Shown: positions 8,273-17,258, counted from the stretch's first letter. The stretch is DNA of 64,000 bases from Meiothermus sp. (GCF_026004055.1 NZ_BPIJ01000002.1:63803-127802), one strand, 5' to 3'. The notes: generated by a model from the sequence alone, not told the origin. Numbers and translations are program-made.

Positions 8273-9619
8273 ATGCAGGCATATCTAACCGGACTACGGG
8301 GCTTCACGCTGGTAGCCTTGGGGCAAATGGTCTCGCTGGTGGGCAGTGGCATGAGCCAGTTTGCCCTGACCATCTGGGCCTTTGAAAAAACCGGGCTGGC
8401 TACCTCGCTGGCCCTGATGGGTTTTTTCTACATGGTGCCCCTAATTCTCATCTCGCCTTTTGCCGGGGCCTGGGTAGATCGGGGCAACCGCAAACTGATG
8501 ATGATGGTCTCCGACCTGGGCGCAGCCCTGGGGACGCTGGCGGTATTTTTGCTCTACCTGAGCGGGAGCCTGGAAATCTGGCACCTATACGCGGCAGGGG
8601 TACTTAACGGCCTGACCAGCGCTTTCCAATGGCCCGCCTACTCGGCGGCTATCTCGACCATGGTGGACAAGACAAATTATGCCCGGGCTAACGGCCTGCT
8701 CTCGTTAGCCGAGTCGGCCTCGGGCGTTGGGGCCCCCATCCTGGCTGGCATCTTGCTGGGGCTGGTGGGGCTGGGGGGCATCCTGCTCCTAGATCTGGTC
8801 ACATTTGCCGCTGCTTTCCTGACCCTGATTCTGGTACGCGTTCCCCAGCCCAAACAGAGTGCCGCCGGCCTGGAAAGCCGGGGAAGCCTGCTGAGCGAGG
8901 CCTTGTATGGTTTTCGCTTCATCCTAGCCAGGCCCAGCTTGCTGGGTTTACAGACGGTGTTCTTACTGGGGAACCTAGTGGCCAACCTGGGTTCGGCCAT
9001 CATGGCTGCCATGATTCTGGCCCGCACCGCCTCGAGCGAAACCGTGCTGGCTACCGTACAGAGCGCCGCCGGCCTGGGTGGGGTGTTGGGCGGGGTGCTG
9101 CTCTCGACCTGGGGCGGCCCCAAACGCAAGGTACATGGGGTGCTTTTGGGCTGGGTGCTGGCCAGTTTCTTCGAGGGGGTCTTGATGGGTCTGGGGCGGC
9201 ATCCATGGGTCTGGGCTGCCTGCTCCTTTATGTTCGCGCTGGTTGTGCCCATCCTGAATGGCTCCAACCAGGCCATCTGGCAAGCCAAAGTGCCCCCGGA
9301 TGTGCAGGGCAAGGTGTTTGCCGCTCGGCGCATGATTGCCTGGGTAGCCGGGCCCCTCGCCATGCTGGTAGCAGGCCCTCTGGCCGACCGGGTGCTCACC
9401 CCCGCCATGATGCCGGGCGGCTCACTGGTGGGTCTGTTTGGTGGGCTGGTGGGCACCGGGCCGGGGGCCGGAATGGCGCTCTTGCTGGTGCTGAGCGGCC
9501 TGCTGGGGATGGCGGTGGGCCTGGGCGGCTACTTCTTCCGGGCGGTGCGTGAGGCCGAAGATCTGATCCCCGACCACGACCAGACCCCAGGAGCCCCGGC
9601 TAAGCCCGTACCCCAGTGA
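8273..9619 (+). CDS. MFS transporter
   Basis: MFS-3-type permease (448 aa from ATG 8273) with about twelve transmembrane segments. It begins MQAYLTGLRGFTLVALGQMVS, then LTIWAFEKTG and the loop GAWVDRGNRKLMMM, typical of MefA/macrolide-exporter-like proteins. The frame extends upstream to 8216, with a further ATG at 8255, but the conserved N-terminus starts at 8273. It is divergent from the MFS gene at 6861-8135; the 137-bp gap presumably carries both promoters. Probable drug or metabolite exporter; substrate unknown. Confidence 0.88.
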   Translation: MQAYLTGLRGFTLVALGQMVSLVGSGMSQFALTIWAFEKTGLATSLALMGFFYMVPLILISPFAGAWVDRGNRKLMMMVSDLGAALGTLAVFLLYLSGSLEIWHLYAAGVLNGLTSAFQWPAYSAAISTMVDKTNYARANGLLSLAESASGVGAPILAGILLGLVGLGGILLLDLVTFAAAFLTLILVRVPQPKQSAAGLESRGSLLSEALYGFRFILARPSLLGLQTVFLLGNLVANLGSAIMAAMILARTASSETVLATVQSAAGLGGVLGGVLLSTWGGPKRKVHGVLLGWVLASFFEGVLMGLGRHPWVWAACSFMFALVVPILNGSNQAIWQAKVPPDVQGKVFAARRMIAWVAGPLAMLVAGPLADRVLTPAMMPGGSLVGLFGGLVGTGPGAGMALLLVLSGLLGMAVGLGGYFFRAVREAEDLIPDHDQTPGAPAKPVPQ

Positions 9620-9696
9620 TAGCGGCTTCCGGTGTGCCGGCGGATCACCCGCTAGAATTTGGCCAAATCCGGTATCATACCGGCTTCACAAAGATA

Positions 9697-10212
9697 GAGC
9701 GCTCTTCACAAATATCGAGCCATCGGGGACTAAGTGGTCTGGTAACTAAATTTCCGAAGTTATGTACCGCACACCGAATACATCGTTGTAGAGATTCCAT
9801 CCCACTTCGGCCCCCGAGATGGCCTAAAAACGCCCTCCCTACCGCGTAGGGAGGGTGGGGGAGGGTATCAGGCAAGGCCCCCAATCCGCTGGGTGAAGGG
9901 CCAGGTCAGCCACCCCACCTGGCCTCCCCTACGCAGTAGGGGAGGGAAGGGGCGAAGCGGGGTGGGGTGCTTTTTGCATGACCGTACAGGCAAGGCACCG
10001 AAGGCCCAGGTTTACGAGACACGGCGCGTTCTGAAGGCTAAACCCCATACTGCGTATTTTGTTACCAGACCACTAAGAATCTTTTGCCCTGGACAGAACG
10101 TAACATGCGTCTGGGCCCAGACGCAACGCAGACAAGCGTGCCTCACCGAGGTGAGGCACGTCTGCTTGTCCCTTCTCGTTTTCGTGGGCGGCCGCGTCTG
10201 TGAAGAGCGCTG
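9697..10212 (+). mobile_element. Family C element (TA-flanked), split by a family A insertion
   Basis: The left end GAGCGCTCTTCAC (9697) and right end GTGAAGAGCGCTG (10212) are inverted and flanked by TA on both sides (9695-9696, 10213-10214). The right half contains the perfect palindrome TGCGTCTGGGCCCAGACGCA and a second GTGCCTCACC/GGTGAGGCAC hairpin. It is interrupted at 9734-10073 by a family A element. The rest of the 9620-10264 gap holds no gene I can support. Confidence 0.75.
9734..10073 (+). mobile_element. Family A element (A6), nested in family C
   Basis: Perfect 13-bp terminal inverted repeats GTGGTCTGGTAAC/GTTACCAGACCAC are flanked by a 3-bp direct repeat TAA (9731-9733 and 10074-10076). 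The 340-bp interior differs from other A copies. It carries CCCTCCCTAC-type GC-rich inverted segments and no coding sequence. Confidence 0.8.
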
Positions 10213-10264
10213 TAGTTTCGGCTTTTTGCAAATTCAAATATGCGCCTGCGAGCCCGCAGCATCG

Positions 10265-11689
10265 TTATTGAACCTTCAGGATGGTTTGCAGGTTGTTGTA
10301 GCCGGTGCTGGCTTCCCAGGTGTTCTGGTTGGCCAGCCGGATGGCATACTCGGGCCGGCTCGAGAGTCCGCTCACAGCGTCGGGCAGGTGCAGCAGCAAA
10401 TCGTAGTCCCCGGCAGGCAGGTTGGTGGGCAGGGCCGCATCCACTGTTACGGTGGTGGTCTGGCCTGCCGTCCAGCGGCGGGGATCGCTGTTCACTGCCA
10501 CCGCGTAGACGGTCTGGGTGCCCCGGGCCCGCAACACCAACTGCACCGGGCGGGGGTTGAAGGGGGTAGCAAAGCCCTCGTTGGCAATCTCGAGGCTCAT
10601 CTGCAAACGCCCACCACGGCTCACCTGCTCGGGTACCACAGCCCGCACCAGGCGGAAGCGGTAACCCAAGCGACGGGCAATTTCATCGAAGCAGCCCTCG
10701 GCCCGCCAGCGGTCTATGGCGGGGCGGTAGAAGGTTAGGTTGAGGTAACTCCAGTGGAAGCGACGCATCTCGGCCAGGGCCGTGGGGCAGTCGGTGCGGT
10801 GCTGCGATGGGTTGACCTGGCAGGTTTCCCCGCCCACCCCGGCAAACTCGGTCATGCGATCCAGATAACTTTGCATGGCGCTCTTCTGGCTGATGGGGTT
10901 GTAGGTGCCGGTGTCGTCGGGGCCGGACAGAAAGCAATCGTTGTGGTGGCCCACACGGGCCTGGTTGCTCCCGTTGTAGGCGGTACTGCTATCCACCGGT
11001 GTAGGGTACAGGGCCAGCAGATCGCCGGGGTAGCGCAACTGCACCATGCGGTCGGTGGGCATCGCGGCCAACAGTGCGTTGAGAATGGTTCGCTTGTTGG
11101 TCAGCGAGGTCAGGCCGTTGGTGGACGCATGCCACTCGCCCCAGGCCCCAATAAAGCCGGCCTGGAGTACCAGGATGACGTCCTTGTAGTCGCGCAATAC
11201 TGGCTGGAACTGCTCGATGTGGCGCAGCACCCAGTCCAGGGGCGCATCGGCCTCGAAGCCAAAGTTGTAGGCAAAGCGGAGCACCACCTTGAGCCCAGCC
11301 CGCCGGGCCGCCTCGAGACCCCGCGTCACTTGAGCAATATAGGTCTGGGGCACTAGTGAGGTGCGGTAGGCATCGAGCCGCACATACGAGTGCACCACCG
11401 TTACCTGGTGTTGGGGCTTGACCCAGCTCAGGTTGGTCTCCTCGGTGAGGGGAATGCTGACATAAAAGCCGCGCTCCGGATTGAGGAAGTTTTCATCGCT
11501 GGACTGATAGGTAATGGTTCTGCCTGCCGGCGGGCTTGGGGTGGGCGTGGGAGAAGGTGGGGGCGGGGTGGGTGTTGGGGTAGGGGTTGGGGCGGGCGGG
11601 GTGGGAACCTGGGTCTCGAGGCCGCTGCAAGCCCCCAAGAATGCGGCCAGGCCCAGGGCCAAGAAAAATCGGCTAAGGTTTTTGTTCAT
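10265..11689 (-). CDS. Secreted lipoprotein with DUF4874/DUF4832 domains
   Basis: Predicted lipoprotein (474 aa) with signal peptide and lipobox FLGAC (Cys21), then a Pro/Thr linker (about 28-58). A DUF4874-like TIM-barrel-type region begins FLNPERGFYVSIPL, followed by a DUF4832 region (FIGAWGEWH, YNGSNQARVGHHNDCFL, VGGETC). A beta-sandwich-like C-terminus ends in NLQTILKV. Proteins of this type are thought to be carbohydrate-active, but no activity is established to my knowledge. It stands alone on the minus strand. Confidence 0.85.
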   Translation of the reverse strand: MNKNLSRFFLALGLAAFLGACSGLETQVPTPPAPTPTPTPTPPPPSPTPTPSPPAGRTITYQSSDENFLNPERGFYVSIPLTEETNLSWVKPQHQVTVVHSYVRLDAYRTSLVPQTYIAQVTRGLEAARRAGLKVVLRFAYNFGFEADAPLDWVLRHIEQFQPVLRDYKDVILVLQAGFIGAWGEWHASTNGLTSLTNKRTILNALLAAMPTDRMVQLRYPGDLLALYPTPVDSSTAYNGSNQARVGHHNDCFLSGPDDTGTYNPISQKSAMQSYLDRMTEFAGVGGETCQVNPSQHRTDCPTALAEMRRFHWSYLNLTFYRPAIDRWRAEGCFDEIARRLGYRFRLVRAVVPEQVSRGGRLQMSLEIANEGFATPFNPRPVQLVLRARGTQTVYAVAVNSDPRRWTAGQTTTVTVDAALPTNLPAGDYDLLLHLPDAVSGLSSRPEYAIRLANQNTWEASTGYNNLQTILKVQ

Positions 11690-11869
11690 TGCTCCAATAC
11701 TCGTCCCGATAGTCTAAGAAATAGGCCCCCCCTGGGTGCATGAGGAGGCCTTAATCCGACCTTGAACTTTGTGTCAGATTTTGCTTATGAGGCCAGGAAA
11801 TATAGAAACTGCCGCTTTAATCCAAGGTTGGATGAATCTGCGATACTTCCTATCGCGCCCTTCACAGAG

Positions 11870-11900
11870 CCGAGTGGCTCAAAATTTGTGAAGAGCGCTC
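11870..11900 (-). repeat. Family C end fragment
   Basis: On the minus strand this is GAGCGCTCTTCACAAATTTT followed by GAGCCACTC, matching the left end of family C elements. No right end is visible nearby, so it is a solo remnant. The surrounding 11690-11913 gap shows no gene. Confidence 0.6.
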
Positions 11901-11913
11901 AAACTACCCGACC

Positions 11914-12234
11914 TCAAATGGGTCGCAAGTCTTCTAACAGTTGCCAGCCCACCTCTTTAGGGGTGGCCTCGAGGTAGGGCCCGAGTTCTCGGCTCACCCA
12001 CTCGGCCAGTGGTTTGAGATCGGCGGGTTCCTTCTCGGTACGTACTAGCAGGGTCACCTGGTAAAACTGCTGGGTATCGGTGGGGGTGCCGTCTTCGAAA
12101 AAGGCCATGGGTGCTCGCACTTTATCAATGAGCACATGCACCTCTGCAAGCTGGCGGGGAATGGCCGCACGGGGGTCGAAAGAAAGTTCCTTGGGGTGCC
12201 ACAGATACCCCTGGAATAGCTTGATGGCTTTCAT
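11914..12234 (-). CDS. Unknown protein, 106 aa
   Basis: Not recognised. It starts MKAIKLFQGYLWHPKELSFD from the ATG at 12234; the open frame upstream lacks family-like sequence. It is soluble, with no signal peptide, and carries alternating strand-like segments such as QFYQVTLLVRTEKEP and a C-terminal helix. It is the last gene of a minus-strand run (TetR, alkyltransferase-like, 87-aa protein, alr, this gene) with gaps under 75 bp, so it is probably cotranscribed with alr. Confidence 0.7.
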   Translation of the reverse strand: MKAIKLFQGYLWHPKELSFDPRAAIPRQLAEVHVLIDKVRAPMAFFEDGTPTDTQQFYQVTLLVRTEKEPADLKPLAEWVSRELGPYLEATPKEVGWQLLEDLRPI

Positions 12235-12304
12235 CGCAACCACATTCTCAATTCTGACCCTAGAAGCGCAAACCAAAAGTGGCTTTGGTCGGCCCCCGAT
12301 ACCC

Positions 12305-13417
12305 CTACTCCACCCGTGCTACCTCCACGCCCCCGCGCAGGTACACCCTGGGCAGCCGGGGGGAAAGCCGCACCGCAGGCTCGTAGCTCACCGTGCCGGT
12401 CAGCTCGGCCCAGCCCCACAGGCTGCTGGTGGGACTAAAGTCGGGGGTGACCACTTCAAAAACCTGCTCGAGCCCCACCGGCCCAGGAACCCTAACGGTG
12501 ATCTGATCCATCGAGACCCGCCCCACCACCGGGCAATCGCAGGGTTCCGGGTTCTGGGCTCCGGCTTCCGGGTAAAAGCGAACGGTGGCCCGGTTGAACA
12601 CCAGCCGGGGCATACCATCGGCGTATCCCACCGGCAGGGTGGCAATCCACTCGCGGCCTTGGGTAGTGTAGAGGCCGCTATAGCCGATTTTGCGCCCTGG
12701 CGGAAGTTCTTTGACTTGGGTGGGTTTGGCCAGCAGGCGGGCAATGGGTTGTAAGCCGAGGTTGGGTAGCAGGCCATACAGGCCGATGCCGGGTCGCACC
12801 GCGCTCAGGCTATACTCGCCGTAGTTGACGGTGCCGGCGGTGTTGCACAGGTGATAGAAGTAACCCGGCCCAAAAACCTGCTGCACCCGCTGAAACTGGG
12901 CAACCTGCTCCTTTGTCCAGGGTTCGTCCTCTTCGGCGTCGGCAAAATGGGAGTAGATACCCTGGATGAGCAGGTTTTCGTAGTGGGCAAAGTGTTCCTT
13001 GAGCAGCCCAGCCTCCTCGGGCTGGAAGCCCACCCGGCCCATGCCGGTATCGAACTCGAGGTGCACTGCCACCGCCTTGCCCAGCGCGTTGAGGGCTTCG
13101 GCGCTCTCGAGGGTCGAGATCGAAGGAATCAGGTCGAGCTCGACGACTTCCCTGGCCTGCTGTGGGTGTAGGCTCCCCATCAGCAGGATACGGGCCACAA
13201 TACCCGCTCGGCGCAATTCACGGGCTTCCTGGGTAGTGGCTACGGCCAATCCCCAGGCCCCCAGGCGCAACAACTCCTTGCCCACCTCCACCGCCCCGTG
13301 CCCGTAGGCGTTGGCTTTGACTACCCCAATCATCTGCACTTGGCCCGCCATCGCACGCAGAAGGTTGAAGTTGTGGGCCAGGGCATCGAAATTGACTTCC
13401 AACCAGGCAGGGCGCAT
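12305..13417 (-). CDS. alr: Alanine racemase
   Basis: PLP-dependent fold-III racemase (370 aa) making D-alanine for peptidoglycan. The PLP lysine is in VVKANAYGHGAV near residue 37. Downstream motifs are FDTGMGRVGF, RPGIGLYG, the catalytic tyrosine region IGYSGLYTT, ATLPVGYADG and VGRVSMDQITV. The start chosen is ATG 13415-13417 (MRPAWLEVNFDALAHN). The frame is open upstream, but that part does not match the family. Confidence 0.95.
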   Translation of the reverse strand: MRPAWLEVNFDALAHNFNLLRAMAGQVQMIGVVKANAYGHGAVEVGKELLRLGAWGLAVATTQEARELRRAGIVARILLMGSLHPQQAREVVELDLIPSISTLESAEALNALGKAVAVHLEFDTGMGRVGFQPEEAGLLKEHFAHYENLLIQGIYSHFADAEEDEPWTKEQVAQFQRVQQVFGPGYFYHLCNTAGTVNYGEYSLSAVRPGIGLYGLLPNLGLQPIARLLAKPTQVKELPPGRKIGYSGLYTTQGREWIATLPVGYADGMPRLVFNRATVRFYPEAGAQNPEPCDCPVVGRVSMDQITVRVPGPVGLEQVFEVVTPDFSPTSSLWGWAELTGTVSYEPAVRLSPRLPRVYLRGGVEVARVE

Positions 13418-13485
13418 GGGAGATAGTCTATCGTCGGTAGCGCATACGAGCTGGGCTATATCAAATCCCAGGGTGGAGAAGGTGG

Positions 13486-13749
13486 CTAGACTTTGCGAAT
13501 CTTCATGCTCTGAACCTGCCCGGTTTCGGCATTGATGCGAAAAATCTTGTACTCGCGGGTGCGGGCAGCGTCGCCCAAGCTCAAGTAGGCGGTGGGTTCG
13601 CGCACCACAAAAGAAAGGGTTACTTCCCAAAACTGATTGTCCGGGGTGAGCTCGACCTCCTCGAGCCGCAGCTCGGGAATCTGGCGTTCGCTAAAAAGCG
13701 TTTGGATGTATTCGGTGGCAATCCTGACGGCTTCTTTGACCTCGAGCAT
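13486..13749 (-). CDS. Small conserved-type protein, 87 aa, unknown function
   Basis: Soluble 87-aa protein, MLEVKEAVRIATEYIQTLF at the start and EYKIFRINAETGQVQSMKIR at the end. The C-terminal strand pattern (ETGxVxSMKIR) looks PepSY-like and recurs in small bacterial proteins of unknown role. It sits between alr and the alkyltransferase-like gene on the same strand, with 38- and 68-bp gaps. Confidence 0.7.
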   Translation of the reverse strand: MLEVKEAVRIATEYIQTLFSERQIPELRLEEVELTPDNQFWEVTLSFVVREPTAYLSLGDAARTREYKIFRINAETGQVQSMKIRKV

Positions 13750-13787
13750 ACCCGAAACGATTGTACCCCGCCCGGGGGTTGGCGCAC

Positions 13788-14243
13788 CTATAGGGCGCCC
13801 TCAAACCTAAGCAGCCATTCCTTCACGCCTTCCCGCCCCGCAAACCCTCCCAGCCTCCCATCGGCATGAATGACCCGCTGGGCCGGAACCACCAGGAAAA
13901 AAGGACAGGCCCGCATGGCAGCCCCTACCGCCCTGGGGGTCAGGCCGCAGCAGCGCCCCATCTGGGCGTAGCTCTGGGTCTGTCCGAGGGGGATGCGCCT
14001 GACTGCTTCGTAGAGGGCCACCCGGCGCGGGTCGAAGTCGGTATAGTCCAGGGGGATATCCAAAAAAGTTTCGGCCTTTGCGGCAAAATAGCTTTCTACT
14101 CGCCGGGCCAGGCTGCGTAAAAACCGGTTGGGACGTTCCAGAATGCCCTCCCCCAAAACCAGCAACTCCACCGAAAGCAAGGCCTCGCGGCTGGCCCTGG
14201 CCAACAGGGGGCCAATGGGCGTGGGAATTAGCAGGCTGTACAT
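13788..14243 (-). CDS. Alkyltransferase-like protein (ATL), Cys replaced by Ala
   Basis: Homologue of O6-alkylguanine-DNA alkyltransferase (151 aa). The C-terminal DNA-binding domain is intact (YEAVRRIPLGQTQSYAQMG, then RAVGAAMRA). The active-site PCHRV is PAQRV at 120-124: Ala121 replaces the alkyl-accepting Cys and Gln122 the His. It therefore cannot transfer alkyl groups to itself. ATL proteins bind O6-alkylguanine and hand lesions to nucleotide excision repair; T. thermophilus TTHA1564 has the same Cys-to-Ala change. It follows a TetR gene with one base between them. A catalytically complete paralogue lies at 56090-56626. Confidence 0.9.
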   Translation of the reverse strand: MYSLLIPTPIGPLLARASREALLSVELLVLGEGILERPNRFLRSLARRVESYFAAKAETFLDIPLDYTDFDPRRVALYEAVRRIPLGQTQSYAQMGRCCGLTPRAVGAAMRACPFFLVVPAQRVIHADGRLGGFAGREGVKEWLLRFEGAL

Positions 14244-14244
14244 T

Positions 14245-14874
14245 TTAGGGCTTGGCAGCTTTTTCGCGTTTGCTACTCTCTCGGCTTATGGCCCCTTCCA
14301 GCATGAGGTCGAGAAACTTGGTCATCTCTTCCTTGAGCCGCCGCCCTGGGGTATAAGCCGCCCAGCGCAAGGCCGAGAGTAGGTACACATCGGCAATGGA
14401 GCGGGAGATGCGCTCGAGCGACATGTCTTCGCGTAGCTTGCCTTTTTGCTTCAGGGGTCGCAGGATATCGGCAATCAGGTCGCCCAGGGGCAGGGCTTCG
14501 AAGGCCGCTTTGGCCCGCTCGGGGTCTGGGTTCAAAAGTTCGTAGGCCAGGGGCGAGAGCAGCACGCGTTCTTGCTCGCTTACCTCGGCCAGCCGGCTCC
14601 ACAACCGGCGCAACACCTCGAGGGGGGGTGTCCCCTGCTCTAGTTCTGCCAGGGCTTTTTCTCGCAACTCCCCCAGCAGTTGCGCCCCAAAGTCAAGCAG
14701 GACGGCCTCTTTGTAGGCGTAGTAGTTGAAGAAAGTTCCCCGCGAGACGTGCGAGGCTTTGGCAATGTCGGTGGCGGTGGTCTGGTGAAACCCCTTCTCC
14801 CGGAACAGGTTGATGGCGGTGCGAAAAATGCGATCACGACGACGTAGCTTTTGCCTTTCCCGAAGAGTGAGCAT
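14245..14874 (-). CDS. TetR-family regulator
   Basis: TetR/AcrR regulator (209 aa). The N-terminal helix-turn-helix spans about 10-60 (RIFRTAINLFREKGFHQTTA, SRGTFFNYYAYKEAVL); the ligand-binding half is helical and unspecific. It stops one base before the ATL gene, so the two are likely cotranscribed. It is divergent from the phospholipase-D gene across a 249-bp gap in which I see no clear operator. Confidence 0.9.
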   Translation of the reverse strand: MLTLRERQKLRRRDRIFRTAINLFREKGFHQTTATDIAKASHVSRGTFFNYYAYKEAVLLDFGAQLLGELREKALAELEQGTPPLEVLRRLWSRLAEVSEQERVLLSPLAYELLNPDPERAKAAFEALPLGDLIADILRPLKQKGKLREDMSLERISRSIADVYLLSALRWAAYTPGRRLKEEMTKFLDLMLEGAISRESSKREKAAKP

Positions 14875-15123
14875 AAAGAGATTGTACCCAAGTCCAATAA
14901 ATTGCGCTAGTCACCTTTGTGCCCAAAATCGCTCGCCCACACCCGTATGAGGTAGGGAGTAGGCGTTGGAAACCCGCCACCTACCTCCCACGGCCCACCC
15001 CCACCGCATGCGTTGATGAAAGTTGATTGCGCGCCTACTGCGCAACAACGGTGGGCAAGATGGCGCAGAAGGCACCCTGCGAACCAACCAATCCGGTTTT
15101 GCGTTGTACATTAGACATCTGCT

Positions 15124-16254
15124 ATGCGCCTTGGTTCCCTTTTCGGTCTACTGCCCAGTCTGTGGCGGTTGCTGCGTCCCCGTGGGAGGCGGGCTCGGCC
15201 CCGCCGCAGCGGCGACCGCCTCTGGCTGTTTCTGCTGTTGCTAGGGGTGGTGGGGTATGTTGTCTGGGATACCTACTTCCGTCCGGTTTCCCAGATCTAT
15301 AAAGCCACGGGGGGCCTCGAGCTCTACTTTGCTCCGGCGCAGGGCCGTGCGGCCAAAAACCGCCTGTTGGGCCTGATTAATGCTGCCCAAAACCGGATTG
15401 AGGTGGCCGCGCTCGAGCTCGAAGACCGCGAGATCGGGCAGGCCCTGACCCGGGCCGCTGCCAAAGGGGTGCGGGTGCGCATGTTCAACGACGCCGACTA
15501 CCGCCGCGAAACCCGCGAAAGCCTGGGGGTAAAAAGTAGCAGCCAGGCCCGCTGCGAGACCTTGCAACGGGTGCAGGTCTGCTACGACAGCCGCAACAAC
15601 GCCCTGATGCACCACAAGTTTGTGCTGATTGACGACCTGGGGGTCTGGACCGGCAGCACCAACCTGACCTGGAATGCCTTTGAGCGCAACAACGAGAACA
15701 GCCTATGGCTTCCGGTGCGGGGTTTGGTAGAGGTCTACCGGGCCGAGTTCGAGACCATTTTTGCCGGCCAGGAAAGCGGGCTAGGCCGCTCCGAGCGCTT
15801 CCAGATCGGCTCCACCGAGGGCACCGTCTACTTTAGTCCCGCAGGAGGCCGCGAGGGCCGGGGCGCAGTGCTCGACTTACTGAAACGGGCCAAGCGGGAG
15901 ATCTGGGTTGCCGCTTTTGTCCTGACCGACACCCGCATGGTCGAGGCGATGGTACAAGCCCATCGGCGCGGGGTTCGGGTACAGGTGGTGATAGAGGCCC
16001 GGAACCTGGAAAACTCACGAGGCGAAACCTTGAAGCAAGCTGGAATTGATGTACGCAAGGATGGCAACCCCTACACCATGCACCATAAGGTAATGGTGGT
16101 GGATGGCGAGTGGGTGGTTACCGGCAGCTACAACTTCACCAGCTCCGGCTTTGGCCGCAACAACGAAAACCTGCTCATCCTGCACGATAGCGCCCTGGCC
16201 CAGCGCTACCAGCAAGAGGTGGCAGCCATCTGGCGGGCCGGCACCCGTTTGTAG
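15124..16254 (+). CDS. Membrane-anchored phospholipase D-family protein
   Basis: PLD superfamily protein (376 aa) with two catalytic half-sites. The first is His164-Lys165-Asp170/171 in HHKFVLIDD followed by GSTNLTW; the second is His321-Lys322-Asp327 in HHKVMVVDG followed by GSYNFTSSG. Residues 32-48 form one membrane anchor (LWLFLLLLGVVGYVVW) after a basic N-terminus, so the catalytic domain is probably outside the cytoplasm. It could be a phospholipase, cardiolipin-synthase-like enzyme or nuclease; the short HKD-only form leaves this open. The maf gene follows within 42 bp. Confidence 0.88.
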   Translation: MRLGSLFGLLPSLWRLLRPRGRRARPRRSGDRLWLFLLLLGVVGYVVWDTYFRPVSQIYKATGGLELYFAPAQGRAAKNRLLGLINAAQNRIEVAALELEDREIGQALTRAAAKGVRVRMFNDADYRRETRESLGVKSSSQARCETLQRVQVCYDSRNNALMHHKFVLIDDLGVWTGSTNLTWNAFERNNENSLWLPVRGLVEVYRAEFETIFAGQESGLGRSERFQIGSTEGTVYFSPAGGREGRGAVLDLLKRAKREIWVAAFVLTDTRMVEAMVQAHRRGVRVQVVIEARNLENSRGETLKQAGIDVRKDGNPYTMHHKVMVVDGEWVVTGSYNFTSSGFGRNNENLLILHDSALAQRYQQEVAAIWRAGTRL

Positions 16255-16295
16255 GCATGTTCGACCCCCAACATCCAAGTATCCCCTCCCCTCCC

Positions 16296-16874
16296 ATGAA
16301 ATTGCTCCCCCCCCTAATTCTGGCTTCGCAGAGCCCCCGCCGGGCCGAGCTGCTAAAGCGACTGTCGCTACCCTTCGAGGTTCGCCCTGCCGATATAGAT
16401 GAAGCGGCTTTGGGGCACCTCGAGCCCGCCCAGATAGCCCAGGCCCTAGCCGCCCAAAAAGCCCAGACCGTCTGGCAGCCGGGGCAGTGGGTTCTGGCCG
16501 CCGATACCGTAGTAGCCCTAGGCGCAGAGGCCCTGGGCAAACCGCGAGACCGCCAGGAAAACAAAGACTTCCTGCGCCGCCTATCGGGCCGCAGCCATAC
16601 GGTTTATACCGGCTTTGCCATCCAAAACCCCCAGGGGTACCTACACAGCGAATTGGTGGAAGCAACGGTTAGTTTTCGGATATTGCGGGAGTGGGAGCTC
16701 GAGTGGTACACCCAAAGCGGCGAAGGGCTGGACAAGGCCGGAGGATACGGAGCCCAGGGTTTGGGAATGGTGCTGATAGAGCGCATCGAGGGCGACTTTT
16801 ACACCGTGATGGGACTGCCGGTAAGCCGGGTCTGGCAACGGCTACAAGAACTGGGCTACTTGGGCCAACTCTAG
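16296..16874 (+). CDS. maf: Maf-family nucleoside triphosphate pyrophosphatase
   Basis: House-cleaning nucleotide pyrophosphatase (192 aa from ATG 16296) of the Maf/YhdE group, hydrolysing dTTP/UTP or modified nucleotides. Key motifs are the N-terminal ILASQSPRRAELL, ADTVVAL near 70, SGRSHTVYTG, and the C-terminal DKAGGYGAQG-type segment. An upstream ATG at 16257 would add thirteen unrelated residues, so the later start is preferred. Confidence 0.93.
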   Translation: MKLLPPLILASQSPRRAELLKRLSLPFEVRPADIDEAALGHLEPAQIAQALAAQKAQTVWQPGQWVLAADTVVALGAEALGKPRDRQENKDFLRRLSGRSHTVYTGFAIQNPQGYLHSELVEATVSFRILREWELEWYTQSGEGLDKAGGYGAQGLGMVLIERIEGDFYTVMGLPVSRVWQRLQELGYLGQL

Positions 16875-16952
16875 AGCGGCCTTTCATACAGAATCTCTAT
16901 GGCGCTTTTTGTGGGGTGGACTAGCGTACCGGTTGCCGCGGGGGCTCTTTTG
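16875..16952. repeat. Degenerate family B-like remnant
   Basis: AGAGCGG near 16875 and GCCGCGGGGGCTCTTTTGG near 16934 recall the two sides of family B elements. The match is partial, and the segment abuts the A5 element. Confidence 0.35.
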
Positions 16953-17250
16953 GTGGTCTGGTAACAACGTATGTGACATCATTTTTTCGGGCATTGCGAG
17001 CATACACAGGATGCGACGCAATCCAGAATCTCTGTCCCTGAGAGGCTGATCACGTCTATCTGGATTGTTTCGTCGGCCTGAGAGCGGTTCCCACGAATAC
17101 CCCCAACAGCAGTGTGTGCGGGTGGGGGTAAAACACCGGCCGCCGCGAGGGCAGTGTTTGTGGGAAACGCGATTAGATCTCCTCGCAATGACAAGGTGCT
17201 GGTCAAGAAAACAGAATATCTGCATAAAGTGGCGAAAATCGGCTTGTCAA
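16953..17250 (+). mobile_element. Family A element (A5) with degenerate right end
   Basis: The left end GTGGTCTGGTAAC at 16953 is followed by the A-family core CATTGCGAGCAT...CGCAATCCAGA and, on the right, TCTGGATTG...CTCGCAATGACAAGG. The right terminus is decayed, running to the stop codon of the next gene (TAA at 17259-17261 on the minus strand). A family B copy is inserted at 17080-17172. No gene is seen in the 16875-17258 gap. Confidence 0.7.
17080..17172 (+). mobile_element. Family B element (B1) inside A5
   Basis: Starts GAGAGCGGTTCCCACGAATA and ends GTGGGAAACGCGA, inserted between the TCTGGATTG...TCGGC and CTCCTCGCAATGAC parts of the A core. Copy A1 (40787-40990) runs through this point without interruption. 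Confidence 0.65.
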
Positions 17251-17258
17251 AGTATTTA

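Noticed and set aside
9893-10738. Long open frame across the repeat region and into the DUF4832 gene
   Set aside because: It spans mobile-element sequence and is antisense to a clear gene.
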